64,000 bases of DNA from Cubamyces lactineus (taxonomy: Eukaryota > Basidiomycota > Agaricomycetes > Polyporales > Polyporaceae), in assembly GCA_022376465.1 (NCBI GenBank), contig JACDTU010000008.1, positions 1,550,001-1,614,000 of the forward strand. The letters are read 5' to 3'. The position numbers and the translations under genes were made by a program. This document shows, in pieces, positions 11,276-21,948 of the stretch. Under the pieces are notes generated by a model. It was not told where the DNA came from. It did not search any database and saw only the letters and a list, made by a program, of their open reading frames with translations. Numbering within the stretch: position 1 is the first letter of the stretch; every line of letters begins with the position of its first letter.

Positions 11276-13973
11276 TCAAGCATCCCGCTCTGCTTCGGTC
11301 ATCTTGACCCATAAACCTCCCTGCAACATGGAATAGCTCCGGCAGCAGAACAATGGGGCATTTGGATATGCACTCACCTCCAGGTACAACGTAAGCAGGC
11401 ATCGCGGGATGATCTTCTCAACCCCTTTCTGGCCTTCTGCGCCGGCCCACTCCGGCGGCGCACGCGATTCTGGCGGCTGCGCCGAAAGGTCCAGTGTGAG
11501 GTCAGAGAAGTTCTGTAGTAGTCGGACGAGGAAAAACGAGATCTCGTTGTACGCGAACTGCTGTCCCAAGCAGATGCGCGGCCCGGCGTTGAAGGGGAGG
11601 AAGATGAACGGATTTGTGGCGAAATATTTGTTCAATCGTTCGTCCAGCCACCGGTCGGGATCAAAGGACAGTGCTAGTGTTATTAGCGGAGTAAGTCACA
11701 ACAGGAATCACAGTGATCTGCTTGTACGACTTACCGTCTGGGCCCCAATAGTCCTTTCGTCGGTGCAACATGAATACCGAGTATGCTACCCTGTACAACA
11801 GAAGGATCGAGATGAGCAATTTCGTGGTTCGATGTGGACTAAGCGCGGCATGCGTACGGCGTATTAGCAGGAACGAATATGGGAGGACCCGCGGCGTTCT
11901 TGGGATTGGGTACGGTCGTGTCTTGTGTTGCGACACTACAGAGATTTGCTTAATGTCATTCTCGCTCCTACTAGCGCCGTATTGCACGCTTTGCCCGACT
12001 TACCGTACATTGAAGGGGCTGAGATAGCAACTGTATTAGCACCCCAAGAAGGCTAGACATGGAAGGATACTGGTAACTCACACGACCGGGTAGAGTCTCA
12101 GAGTTTCTGCAGGACATATGTTATCGCCGCCGTAGCGCGCGCGACGCATCGAGGGCACGCTCACCATTAATCACAGCCCTGAGATACTTCATCTTCTTCA
12201 CGCCGCCAAACGTAGGCATCTCGGTAGGGCCAACTGTCTCCAGCACTTCCTGCCGTAGTCGCTTGAAGACGTCAGGATTCAGACACATCAGGTACACAAT
12301 GAAGGTCAGCGTCGATGCTGTCTGTGAGCGGAGCAATTCTCAGCCCTCCTAGGGAGACACAATGAGACGCATGGCCATACCGTGTCCCTGCCGGCGATGA
12401 GGATGTTAAGTGTCTCGTCGTGGAGCAGGACGGGGTCTAATACCAAAGGGGCGTGTTACCACACCGCTGTCAAGTATAACATAATGGCACTGCTCACCGT
12501 CAGTGAGCTGAACGAGATGATCTAGCAGCGTATCGTGTTCCTCCTCGGCAGCCTCTTTGCCCTTTGATTGGACGGTCCGACGCTTCGCAATAGCTTCGTT
12601 CAAGATAGGCTGCAAGAACTCGTCAATGACGCGCATGTGCTCCTCTGACTGATCGTGAAAGAGCTCCTTCAGCCGCCAGACCCAGCTTAAGCGCAAACGC
12701 ATCGCGAGGACGCGCTGCACGCCCAGGATCGCCTCTGAGAACCGCGCGGCCGCGTCGGACGGGTGGAAGGGATACAGCGCTGCCGCGGGGTCGTTGTGTG
12801 AATGCGGTAGCGGCAGTGGGCTCTTCAGACTATGAACGCACGCTCCAAACAGGAACTCGGTCGCGCTGTCCAGAGTGAATCGTTGGATGAGATCCTGTGG
12901 CGGCACTTCAGTGGATCTATATCATCTAGGGATTGGAAGGAGGATACGTACCTGGAAGTCCACAGCGTGTCCAGCACGAAGACGCTCCTTCATCTTTCTG
13001 ATGGCTGTGTCTGCACGGGCCGGGCATCAGCTACCGGCGGGTTTGAACGACCACTAGTGCCAACATCAACGTACCAGCATGCACATCGAACAGCGCAAAG
13101 TGAGAGATGCGGTCACGGGAGAAGTACGGTCTAGTCATCGAACGATGGAATCTGCCGCAGACCGTAGTGAGCGATGCGGAGGACAGTGTTGAATAATGTA
13201 TGCGCGCATACCTCCACAGGTCGCCTACAGATGAGGAGTGAGCAATCGCATGACGTATGGTAGATACAAGGGACCCACCATCAGCATTGAAGACCCCAGT
13301 TCCGAGCACGGAGTTCAGCATCTCGCGGTAGGTCGCTCCTATGGGCAGCCAACTATCAGCGTCATTGCCGACAAGTCGTGCATGCTCAGAGTCGCACCCT
13401 TTTCGAAGTGCGCAAAGTCAGTCGCTAGCATTGCCTGCCCGAACGCCCATTAGAAACACGCCCCGGACGATGTACATGCCACTACGCGACATACCTTGAG
13501 AACGTTCGCGTCGTCCGTCATGTACATCCCATTCCAGAGAATCTCGATGGAGTGCAGGTGACCGAGGGCGTCGACCCTGTCCCAGAGGCCTTCACCTGTG
13601 GTGCATCATTACGTAGATGAACATCTTCCATATAGCGAAAGCACCTGCCCATGTAGCCATTCTTGAACTTCTCGAGCCCTTCTTGCAAGAGGTCCCGATT
13701 GCCGAACAGCTTGCCTTCCAAACGGGGCGGGAGCACAGCACCGACCCGTTCAGCCGCCCGCCGAGCGCGTGCTTTCCGATACAAGATACGTATCGCATAC
13801 GTGCCGGGTACGCTCAGAAGCGTGATCAGTGCAAGGACCAATCGGACGCCCGAGAAATCAAGGCGCAGGTTTTCCACCAGTAAGTGGAGAGGAAGCCAGA
13901 CCGCAGAGGCCGATACGATAATCGTCAACGAATGCCGTAACAAGAACGGCAGGCCTGGGTTGGCTCGGGGCAT
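11276..13973 (-). CDS. Cytochrome P450, CYP63-like, copy 2
   Basis: Second member of the local P450 family. The start at 13973 gives [17 protein letters not shown] and an N-terminal membrane region ([19 protein letters not shown]). Then come [47 protein letters not shown], an acidic linker before [13 protein letters not shown], the I-helix [17 protein letters not shown] (ExxR), [17 protein letters not shown], and the heme loop [19 protein letters not shown] in one uninterrupted exon. It ends [14 protein letters not shown]. Sequence and intron layout pair it with copy 3 rather than with copies 1 and 4. All diagnostic motifs are intact, so the enzyme is probably functional. The substrate is unknown. 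Confidence 0.87.
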
Positions 13974-14531
13974 CGTGGTTGAAAGTAGAATGCTGTAGAG
14001 TGTTATGATTCCAGGAACACGATCATCGAGGCTGCATATAAGAGGCAGATTCGAGCCTGCGCAAGGATCCGGATTCACCCGGTTCTCTCAGCTGGTCTTT
14101 CATCGCCGTCCGCTGCAGCGACAACAGCCGAGTGTGCCTGTAGCAAACTTTTGTGATGCATAACGCGCTCCTGTCGGACCGGTCAGTACGTCATTTCGTC
14201 AGACATCTTGGCTTAGCAGACATACCACCTATAACTGACAAGTGACTACAATCAGGACATCGACTGTATAAACCACTATATCATGAGACTATTTCGTTCA
14301 AGCGAAGCATAAGTCAGGAGATCATGGACAGTGTGCATTCCGATGCAAACTACGCTGTAAATTGCACCGCGTATTCCTCCATGTGGACTTCGTAGATGTC
14401 CTCCACTGAAAACTCGAGCTCGATCACCCTGCACCGTTCTCGTGAAAGCAGCAGAGTCTCCTCGAGTACTTGGGGCCCCTTGGAGTGTCGACTCGCAATT
14501 TCACCCCAAACTTCAGCCGCCAACCTTCGGG
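13974..14531. other. Intergenic between P450 copies 2 and 3
   Basis: Upstream region of copy 2 and 3' flank of copy 3. Open frames at 14350-14595 (-) and 14396-14658 (+) overlap the last exon of copy 3 in other frames and are not treated as genes. Confidence 0.4.
14035..14042 (-). promoter_or_regulatory. Possible TATA element of P450 copy 2
   Basis: The complement reads TTATATGC about 62-70 bases before the ATG at 13973. Position and composition fit a TATA box, but no other core element was identified. Confidence 0.35.
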
Positions 14532-17265
14532 TTATCCATGTTTGGTATCGGTACTCAAGCATGATCCCGTTTCCGCTTCGGTCATTCTGACCCAAAGGCC
14601 TCCCTGCAACGTAGACATATTCCAGTTCAGAACAGCCCCCAATTCAGTGCAACCGTAGGGTCCACAGGTCCTCACGTACCTCCAAGTACAAAGTTAGCAG
14701 GCATCGCGGCATGATCTTTTCAACGCCCTTTTGACCTTCGGCGCCGGCCCATTCCGGAGGCGGGCGCGATTCTGGCGGCTGAGCAGATAAGTCAAGCTGC
14801 ACGTCGGAAACGTTCTGTATTAGTCGGATGAGGAAGAACGAGATCTCATTGTACGCGAACTGCTGTCCCAAGCAGATGCGCGGTCCGGCGTTAAAGGGAA
14901 GGAAGATGAACGGGTTCGGGGCGAAGTACTTGTTCAATCGTTCGTCTAACCACCGATCGGGGTCGAATGATAGTGCTAGCGTTATCCAAAGCGATCCGTA
15001 CGTCAGAGAAGTACTCACAACGTGTTGCACAACGTACCATCCGGGCCCCAATAGTCTTTTCGCCGATGCAGCATGAAGGCGGAGTACGCTACTCTACACA
15101 ATCCCGAGCGTGAGCGACCTTGAGATTCGGTATACGATGCGAAAGAACGCAGTATACATACGGAGTGTTAGCAGGAACGAACACAGGAGGGCCGGCGGGG
15201 CTCTTGGGATTGGGAATAGTCGTATCCCGCGTTGCAACTCTGGAAACAACTAACCGTAACAATCCCTATGACACCACACGGCAAGCATGGTTCGACTTAC
15301 CGTAGATTGAAGGGACTGAGATCGCATGAAGATCAGTACTACTAGTAGATTAAGAGTATTCTTCGGGGACCGCTCACACGACCGGGTAGAGCCTCAATGT
15401 TTCTAAAGGGAACTTGTCAGCACGACCAGATTGCGCACGATGCGTCGAGAGGACACTCACCGTTGATTACCGCTCTCAGATACTTCATCTTCTTCACTCC
15501 ATCGAACGTAGGCATCTCGGTAGGGCCACATGTCTCTAGGACCTCCTGCCGGAGTCGCTTGAAGGCGTTAGGGTTCAGACACATCAGATACACAACGAAA
15601 GTCAACGTCGACGCTGTCTGTCAGAGAGGCAACTTTCAGCCTTCATCGAGAGACACAACGAGACGCATGGTCGCACAGTATCTCTGCCAGCGATGAGGAT
15701 GTTCAATGTCTCGTCGTGTAGCAGGACCGGATCTGTTAGAGGAAGGGTACGTCACTTAGCCGCCAATAGAGAGTTGGGGTATATCGCTTGCCGTCAGTAA
15801 GCTGGACCAGGTGATCCAGCAGCGTTCCACGGTCTTCGTCTACTGTCTCCTTCCCTTGCGCTTCGGAAGCACGACGCTTCGCGATAGCCTCCTCTAGTAT
15901 AGGCCGCATGAATTCATCGATGACGCGCATATGTTCCGCTGACCGGTCATGGAAGAACTCCTTCAGGTGCCAGACGCCGCCCAGGCGGAGGCGCGTCGCA
16001 AGGACGCGCTGCGCGCTCATGATAGCTTCTGAAAACCGTGCGTCGGCGTCAAGTGGGTGAGGAGGCTGTAGTGCCGCTGTGGGATCGTTGTGGGAGTGCG
16101 GTAGTGAAAGCGGGCTCTTGAGGCTATGAACACAAGTTCCCAATAGGAATTCGGTCGCGCTGTCGAGGGTGTATCGCTGAATCAAGTCCTATTGCAGTCT
16201 CTGAGCGACTTGCAACTATCTCAGAGTGGGGGAAGTACTTGCCTGGAAGTCAACAGCGTGTCCTGCTCGGAGACGTTCTTTCATCTTGCTAATGGCTGTG
16301 TCTGGAAACGGAAGGTCATCGACAAGCTCGAGCAGCTTCACGTGCTATTTATGACGTACCTGCGTGCACATTGAACAATGCAAAGTGGGAGATTCGGTCT
16401 CGAGAGAAGTACAGCCTGGTCATTGAACGGTGGAATCTATGCCGTACGGCGATCCAAGCTCAGTGGCATGGATGTTGCATAGCAGCGTCTCTGTGCGTAC
16501 TTCCATAGGTCCCCTACATGTAGGGTGTGAGCGGTGCGAGGTCTGTTCGTATGGCAGCTACGATTGACGTACCATCAACATTGAAAACACCAGATCCAAA
16601 CACGGAATGCAGCATCTCGCGGTAAGTCACCCCTACATGTGGACAGACATCAGCATTACCACAATACCCTGATCACCGATCGTACCTTTCTCGAATTGGG
16701 TGAACTTGGTCGCTAGTATCGTCTGCCCCGATCCGGTCAGCAACCCCTCCGAGTAAATACATACGCCGTCAGTGACTGACCTTCAAAACATTCGCGTCGT
16801 CTGTCATGTACATCCGGTTCCAAAAGATTTCGATAGAGTGCAGATGGCCGAGCGCGTCGACCTTGTCCCAGAGGCCCTCGCCTACGTTTCCAAACCATGA
16901 GGTCTAATAGCAAGCTTGTCGAAGCAAGAACACTTACCCATGTAGCCGTTCTTGAACTTCTCGAGCCTTTCTTGCAAGAGATCTCGATTGCCAAGTAGCC
17001 TGCCGTCCAAGCGTGGCGGGAGCACAGCACCTGCTCCTTCTGCCGCACGCTGAGCGCGTGCATTCCTGTATATGATACGTATTGCGTGTGTGCTGGGTAC
17101 GCTGAGGAGCGTTATCAGTACAAGGACTACATGCACGCCCCAGTGTTCAATGTGCAGGCTCTGAAACACCAAGAAACGGAGAAGGAACCAGACCACCATG
17201 GCTGGCACAAGAGCGGTCAGCGAATGCCGTAGCAAGAACTGTAACCCTGGGGGAAATCGAGGCAT
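14532..17265 (-). CDS. Cytochrome P450, CYP63-like, copy 3
   Basis: Third P450 in the head-to-tail row. The start at 17265 gives [20 protein letters not shown]. It shows the same parts as copy 2: [24 protein letters not shown], a membrane-proximal [89 protein letters not shown] and the heme loop [20 protein letters not shown]. The C-terminus differs. After [11 protein letters not shown] the frame runs on through about a dozen extra residues ([12 protein letters not shown]) before the stop at 14532-14534, where copies 2 and 4 end ERDA. Most simply a small change removed the ancestral stop. No inactivating break is visible. Confidence 0.85.
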
Positions 17266-17631
17266 CTTGTTCGTCTTCGTCAGCTTCGAAGGTAGAGAGC
17301 TCGAGTGCTGTGTAGCGATCTGAGAGTGTAGCCAAAGCTGTATATAGCCTGTAAGAGTGACCGGATCCGTCCGTTTCTCACACTATCGTCATCATATGGG
17401 GGAATGGCAGCCCTTCTTGGGGCCTACTTCCTTGATGCCCGACATGCTCTGTGGGACTGCCAGTCAGCGCGCTTCGCCCAACGCTTCGACCTGATGGACG
17501 TACCGCTAGATTGCAACTGGTGACTGAAGGATCAGAGAACACGAACTGACTTCAGCCAAAGGCCGGCGACTTCGGACACTGTACATGCTAGAGTCGCCAA
17601 GGATGTGCGATACAACTATTACCGATACAAA
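17266..17631. other. Upstream region of P450 copy 3 and CFT2 3' flank
   Basis: No gene supported beyond the candidate TATA word. The region separates the P450 row from the unrelated CFT2 gene. Confidence 0.4.
17341..17346 (-). promoter_or_regulatory. Possible TATA element of P450 copy 3
   Basis: TATATA lies about 76-81 bases before the ATG at 17265, at a place matching the candidate boxes of the other copies. Confidence 0.4.
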
Positions 17632-20600
17632 TCAAGCCGCAACCAGCGCATGCAACGCGTAGACCTCCTTGCGGACTTTATAGTAAATGTCCGACACAGA
17701 GCCCTCGAGCTCTACCCGCCCCCGCGCCGTCTTCCTGACGGCCACTGAGTCCTCTAGCGAATCCGCGCTCGCGCCTCTTCGTGCTGCAGCGCCGCAGATA
17801 AGAACACCCTCGCCGACAAGCTCGGCCTGGATGCCGACTTGCGCGAGGCGCGCCTTGAGAGCGGTCAGCTTCAGCTCGCCTATCATCGTAGATTGGGGTA
17901 GAATCTGCGTGGGCCGCGAGCCAAGCATGTGCGCGCGAGCGGGCAGTTGTCGCGCGGCAGACCGGCTTTGCAGAGATGCTGCTGATACGGGCTCGAGGAC
18001 GGGAATCGTAGAGGTGGCGAGGCTCGAGATTCGGCCAGTAACATATCCCACTTCGTTATCCTCGAACTGAAGCCGAGGCGCGTCAGACACAGAGTCACAG
18101 AGGAGTTCATAACACTTACTCGAGACATCTTGATAGAGGCCAGTAGTTCGTCGCTCAGCGAGATGGAGAAACTGTTAGTCTGCTGGCCGATCTGGATGGT
18201 CTCCCCTTGGGATGGAGCGTAAATCTCTTTGGTCATCGCTCGGATGTTTGCACAACTCTCGATGAGAGCGTCCGTTGCCTCTTGTGGCGCGTGGACCAGA
18301 ATCTGTCCGGAAGTGTTAGAGAGCGAGCCAGGAGAAGGAAAAGCAGGCAGCCCACCATCTTTCGAGGGTTGACTTGTGGAACAATGGTCTTGACCGCACG
18401 CCCGTCGTTGAGGCCTTCCAAATCCACGAAGAACAACCGACATGCTAATTGAACTTCCACTACGGAGGTCACGAACTTGGAAGGCGGTTCTCGAGGTGCT
18501 TTCTGTAAACGTTGTGAGCGTTGATAAATCAGGAAAAGAAGCCTATGGCAAACCTTGGCTTCCTCTTCCTCCTTCCGTCGCCGAGCCTCTTTCGTCTCTT
18601 CATTCTCCGCGTCCTCCTCGAGCACTCTACCTTTCCGCAACCACATACCAACGTCAAGGGTCTCACCATACTCGTCTACCTTCCGTCTCTTCTCCACGTA
18701 CGGGAACATACGGAAGCGCTGGGTCTGTCCATCGGCGCTCTTGAAGAATGACGTTGCCTTCGCAACGTTACCCTTGAGGTAGATGTCGAACGATATTCGC
18801 GTGACGCCGTCCTCTGGCTCGACCCCTAGAGCCCATTCGCCGTCCGCTCCACCACTCTCGCCTCGTTTTCGTTTGCTAGAGCGAGACGACGCATTGGGAC
18901 CTTCGCGTGCTTGTTTGAGGTCGTCTGTAGTGTCCATGAGATCTTCGCCCAAAGTCCGCTCCACCTCGTTTTCCTCATCGGAGTCTGAACCGTCGTCGCT
19001 GTCGGAATCGCTGCTCTGCCCTTCGTCAGCTTCCAGCATACGTTGCGTGCGAGCGAGGGCGGCCTGGTGTGCGGCTTCCTTCTCCTTCGCTATACGTTCT
19101 TTCGCGAGAAATTCCTCCAGTTCAGCGCCCTGTAAGGGCACTTTCGAGTGCATCTGTACGGGATCAGCAACCATCTGGCGTCATTACATCACATAGACTG
19201 ACCTCCAGGCGTAGTACACCATCCATCATGATGTTGCTCCCGATCTTGCCCCGGTCCCATTTCGCCTCCTCTCGCTGCGAGTTGTTCCACTGGTCGAAGA
19301 GTATTCGGCCCAGAGTGCCAGGCTCACTCCTCCCAGTCAACAGAACGACATTGTCCGGGATCTCGGCAAACTGTGCGAACAAGCTACGGGACGGGCCATG
19401 AGAGAGCGTTGCTGGGACAGCTAGGATAAGCTTCGGATCCTTGGAGGAGTATGTCTGCATCAGGGTCTGGGGGTTGGGGAAAAACTCTACATGCCTGCAG
19501 ATTTGTTCAGCACTGCATCACAGCACCAATGCCGTACCCAGTACTCACCGGAAACGCAACGCGAAGGCACCGAGAGCATCATCATCGTTGTCGTCATCTC
19601 GTCTCCGTCTATCTCTGCCTCCCCGGCCGGTCCCATCTTCACCTACGTCCTCCTTACTGATGGTACCGCCTAGCCATTCCATCATACTTCGGACGAACGT
19701 CAGCATCTCCCGTCCTGTGCGTGACAACAGGCATATTGGGAACTTCAGGCGAGAGTAGTTCCAATGCTGGTCAAACAAGACAAGCAGCTCGAGTACGCGT
19801 GTGCTTGAATCACAAGGTAAGAGCAAGGAGTTGCGGGAGGTGAGGGTGGCGGTGACACAGTCTATTTCCCAAGTGTTAGCTACTGAACTGACCATCCGTG
19901 CAGATATACTATTACCTAGTAGGGCGGCATCTCTGTCCTTTCGCCGTGCTGTCGTGACATTCGCGCGCTCCGCGTCAGTGATGAGCAAATCTGGTCGCGC
20001 CAGGCTCTCAAATACGCCTCCACCAGCTGAAGACTGTCGCATGAGCACAGTTCCGTCTAAGTGTCGCTCTCGCATGTGGTTCATATCGACTGCGTAGAGA
20101 ATTGTACCCGCTGACGGGGAACGAATTTTCCATATTGTACCTCCCAGTGTATGTCCAGCGTTGAAGGGAATGATAGTCAAACCCTGGCATTTCCCTGTCC
20201 GCCCCGTGAGACGCGCACGTTACTGAATGATACTGCTCCATACCTTGTAGATGACATGGCTGTGTATATCGAAGGACGTTGACTGAGTCGAAGGCATCAT
20301 GTACTTCCTGGACAGTAGCAACATACTTGGGCTTCCGAGAGCTGGAGGGTGGAGGAGGCGAAGGTGAAGTGGGTGCAGGAGAAGGGGAGGTTGTACCGGC
20401 AGGCGGAGCAGATGATTCTCCACCATTGAATTGTAAAGAACTTCCTGAGGCATCCTCGACCTGTTGTTCGTCACGGATCCCTTCCACGTCTTCTGTTGCG
20501 GCAATGCGTGCCATGGCTTGTACGGGAAGTGTAGTGTATGCCGGGGCAGTGAGACCCCAGTGAGCATGGGCATAGGCATATAGGCCAGAGTGCGACAGAT

Positions 20601-20883
20601 CTCCATGTGAGAGGAGAACAAGGTCGACAGTAGGAGCACACCTGTAAAACGTGTTACGGAGATTTCACTTCACTAGATGTACCACGCACTCCTTCAGAGC
20701 CTCGCAATACTTCTCCCATGGTGGAGGCGCATCATCTTGCGCATTTTCTGAGGAGAGCTCTGGACACCAGTCTGGAGAGCCACAGTCGAGTAGAATGCGT
20801 ACGTCGTCGACCTGCAGCAGATAGGCAAGAGGTATTGTGCGTACAGTGCGAGCCGCACCAGAAAGTGGAGTGAAAGTGATCAT
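17632..20883 (-). CDS. CFT2: Cleavage and polyadenylation factor subunit CFT2/CPSF2 (CPSF100)
   Basis: Subunit of the nuclear mRNA 3'-end cleavage and polyadenylation complex and partner of the endonuclease CPSF73/Ysh1. The start at 20883 gives MITFTPLSGAARTVRTIPLA, then LLQVDDVRILLDCGSPDW, the metallo-beta-lactamase core. The usual HxHxDH zinc motif is degenerate (LSHGDLSHSG), as expected for CPSF100, which is the inactive partner. Later parts are LTIIPFNAGHTLGGTIWKI, AVDMNHMRERHLDG, the beta-CASP part WNYSRLKFPICLLS, ILAVPATLSHGPSRSLFAQF, an acidic serine/aspartate-rich insert around 18960-19020 and a basic KRKRGESG stretch. The C-terminal domain (VDLEGLNDGRAVKTIVPQVN) ends KEVYALHALVAA. 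The estimated length of about 900 residues fits. It is housekeeping and sits between P450 copies 3 and 4. Confidence 0.92.
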
Positions 20884-21948
20884 GTTCAGCGACGAGCGTC
20901 CCAGCTATCTTCTCGCGGTCTAGCACATAATATCAGAGAATGACTGCGGTTCGTACAAGCCCAGGACACCACAGGCTAGTTGTCGGTCCGACCAGAAAGA
21001 GCTTTGTGCACTCGAGAGTCGATTCTGCGCTGCAGGCTGCAGGACGCGGAGAACGCGCTTGGCCACGTGACTTGATGGTGTGTGTTCGTACTTGTCCCTA
21101 TTTGAGCCAAACAATGACTCGAGCCCGACTTCGAATTCATCGGTAATATTGACCGGTACCCCTTATCACTAGACGTGCATGCTCAGAGAAGAACGCATTC
21201 ACTCTGCAGTAGCCTGTACCACGGCCGGATGGACGACGAAACCTCTGCGAGAACCTGGACACACGCATGACACAATGGCTTGCCATTGTCTGTACACTAC
21301 ATACTAGTCCCGACATATGAATTCGCCCTCCATGCATTGTGTTGAGTCGCTGCTTTGACGGCATGTCCAAAATGACGTGAATCTGCGCCATTGTACCTGC
21401 TACGGACACGTTGCAGCCTAAAGCCGCAGACCTTTGCGGATCGCAGTAGATTCCGGGAGTCATGAGGTTTCCTGCGGTCGCCTCGGTAATGTTGAGCAGT
21501 TGTAAGCGCCCAGTCCGGGAGGTTTCCTGCGTCAAGCATCCTGTCTGATTGGGCGGCACCATTTGTTCCGCAGCTCCTACTCAGACAACCCAGACCTCGC
21601 CAGGAACTTCCCTGACATTCCGCGAATCACGTCGGAATCAGCGCTCTCTCGTGCGCGGGAATGGGCAGGTAGAGTAGTAGAGACATTGATACTTATCGTA
21701 AGCGCATCCTCCGGCTTCTGAGTCCGCAGTCAATCCGCCCAGCTGAATTGACTCTATAGGAGCCTACGGCTATAGATGCCGTCATCTTAACCGTTAACAT
21801 TCACCTTTCATACACCCATATATACCATGGACTGCGGTTGGATGTTACGGTCAGAGCTCCCTACAGCCCCTCTCCCCCCCGGGATTTTCTGAATCGCCCA
21901 CGCTATACCGATCACGATCTCTCAGGATACTGACGTCCGCGAGGCCAC
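20884..21948. other. Divergent promoter region between CFT2 and P450 copy 4
   Basis: About 1.1 kb without a supported gene. A 141-codon frame at 21137-21562 (-) has no recognisable domain. A short C-run with a GGGG break occurs near 21870-21885. The region carries the upstream sequences of both flanking genes. Confidence 0.4.
21819..21824 (+). promoter_or_regulatory. Possible TATA element of P450 copy 4
   Basis: TATATA lies about 125-130 bases before the ATG at 21949. It is similar in place to the boxes proposed for copies 1-3. Confidence 0.4.

Noticed and set aside
21137..21562. 141-codon minus-strand frame in the CFT2 / P450 copy 4 spacer
   Set aside because: No domain, no splice partners and no coding-like pattern. 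Treated as chance.
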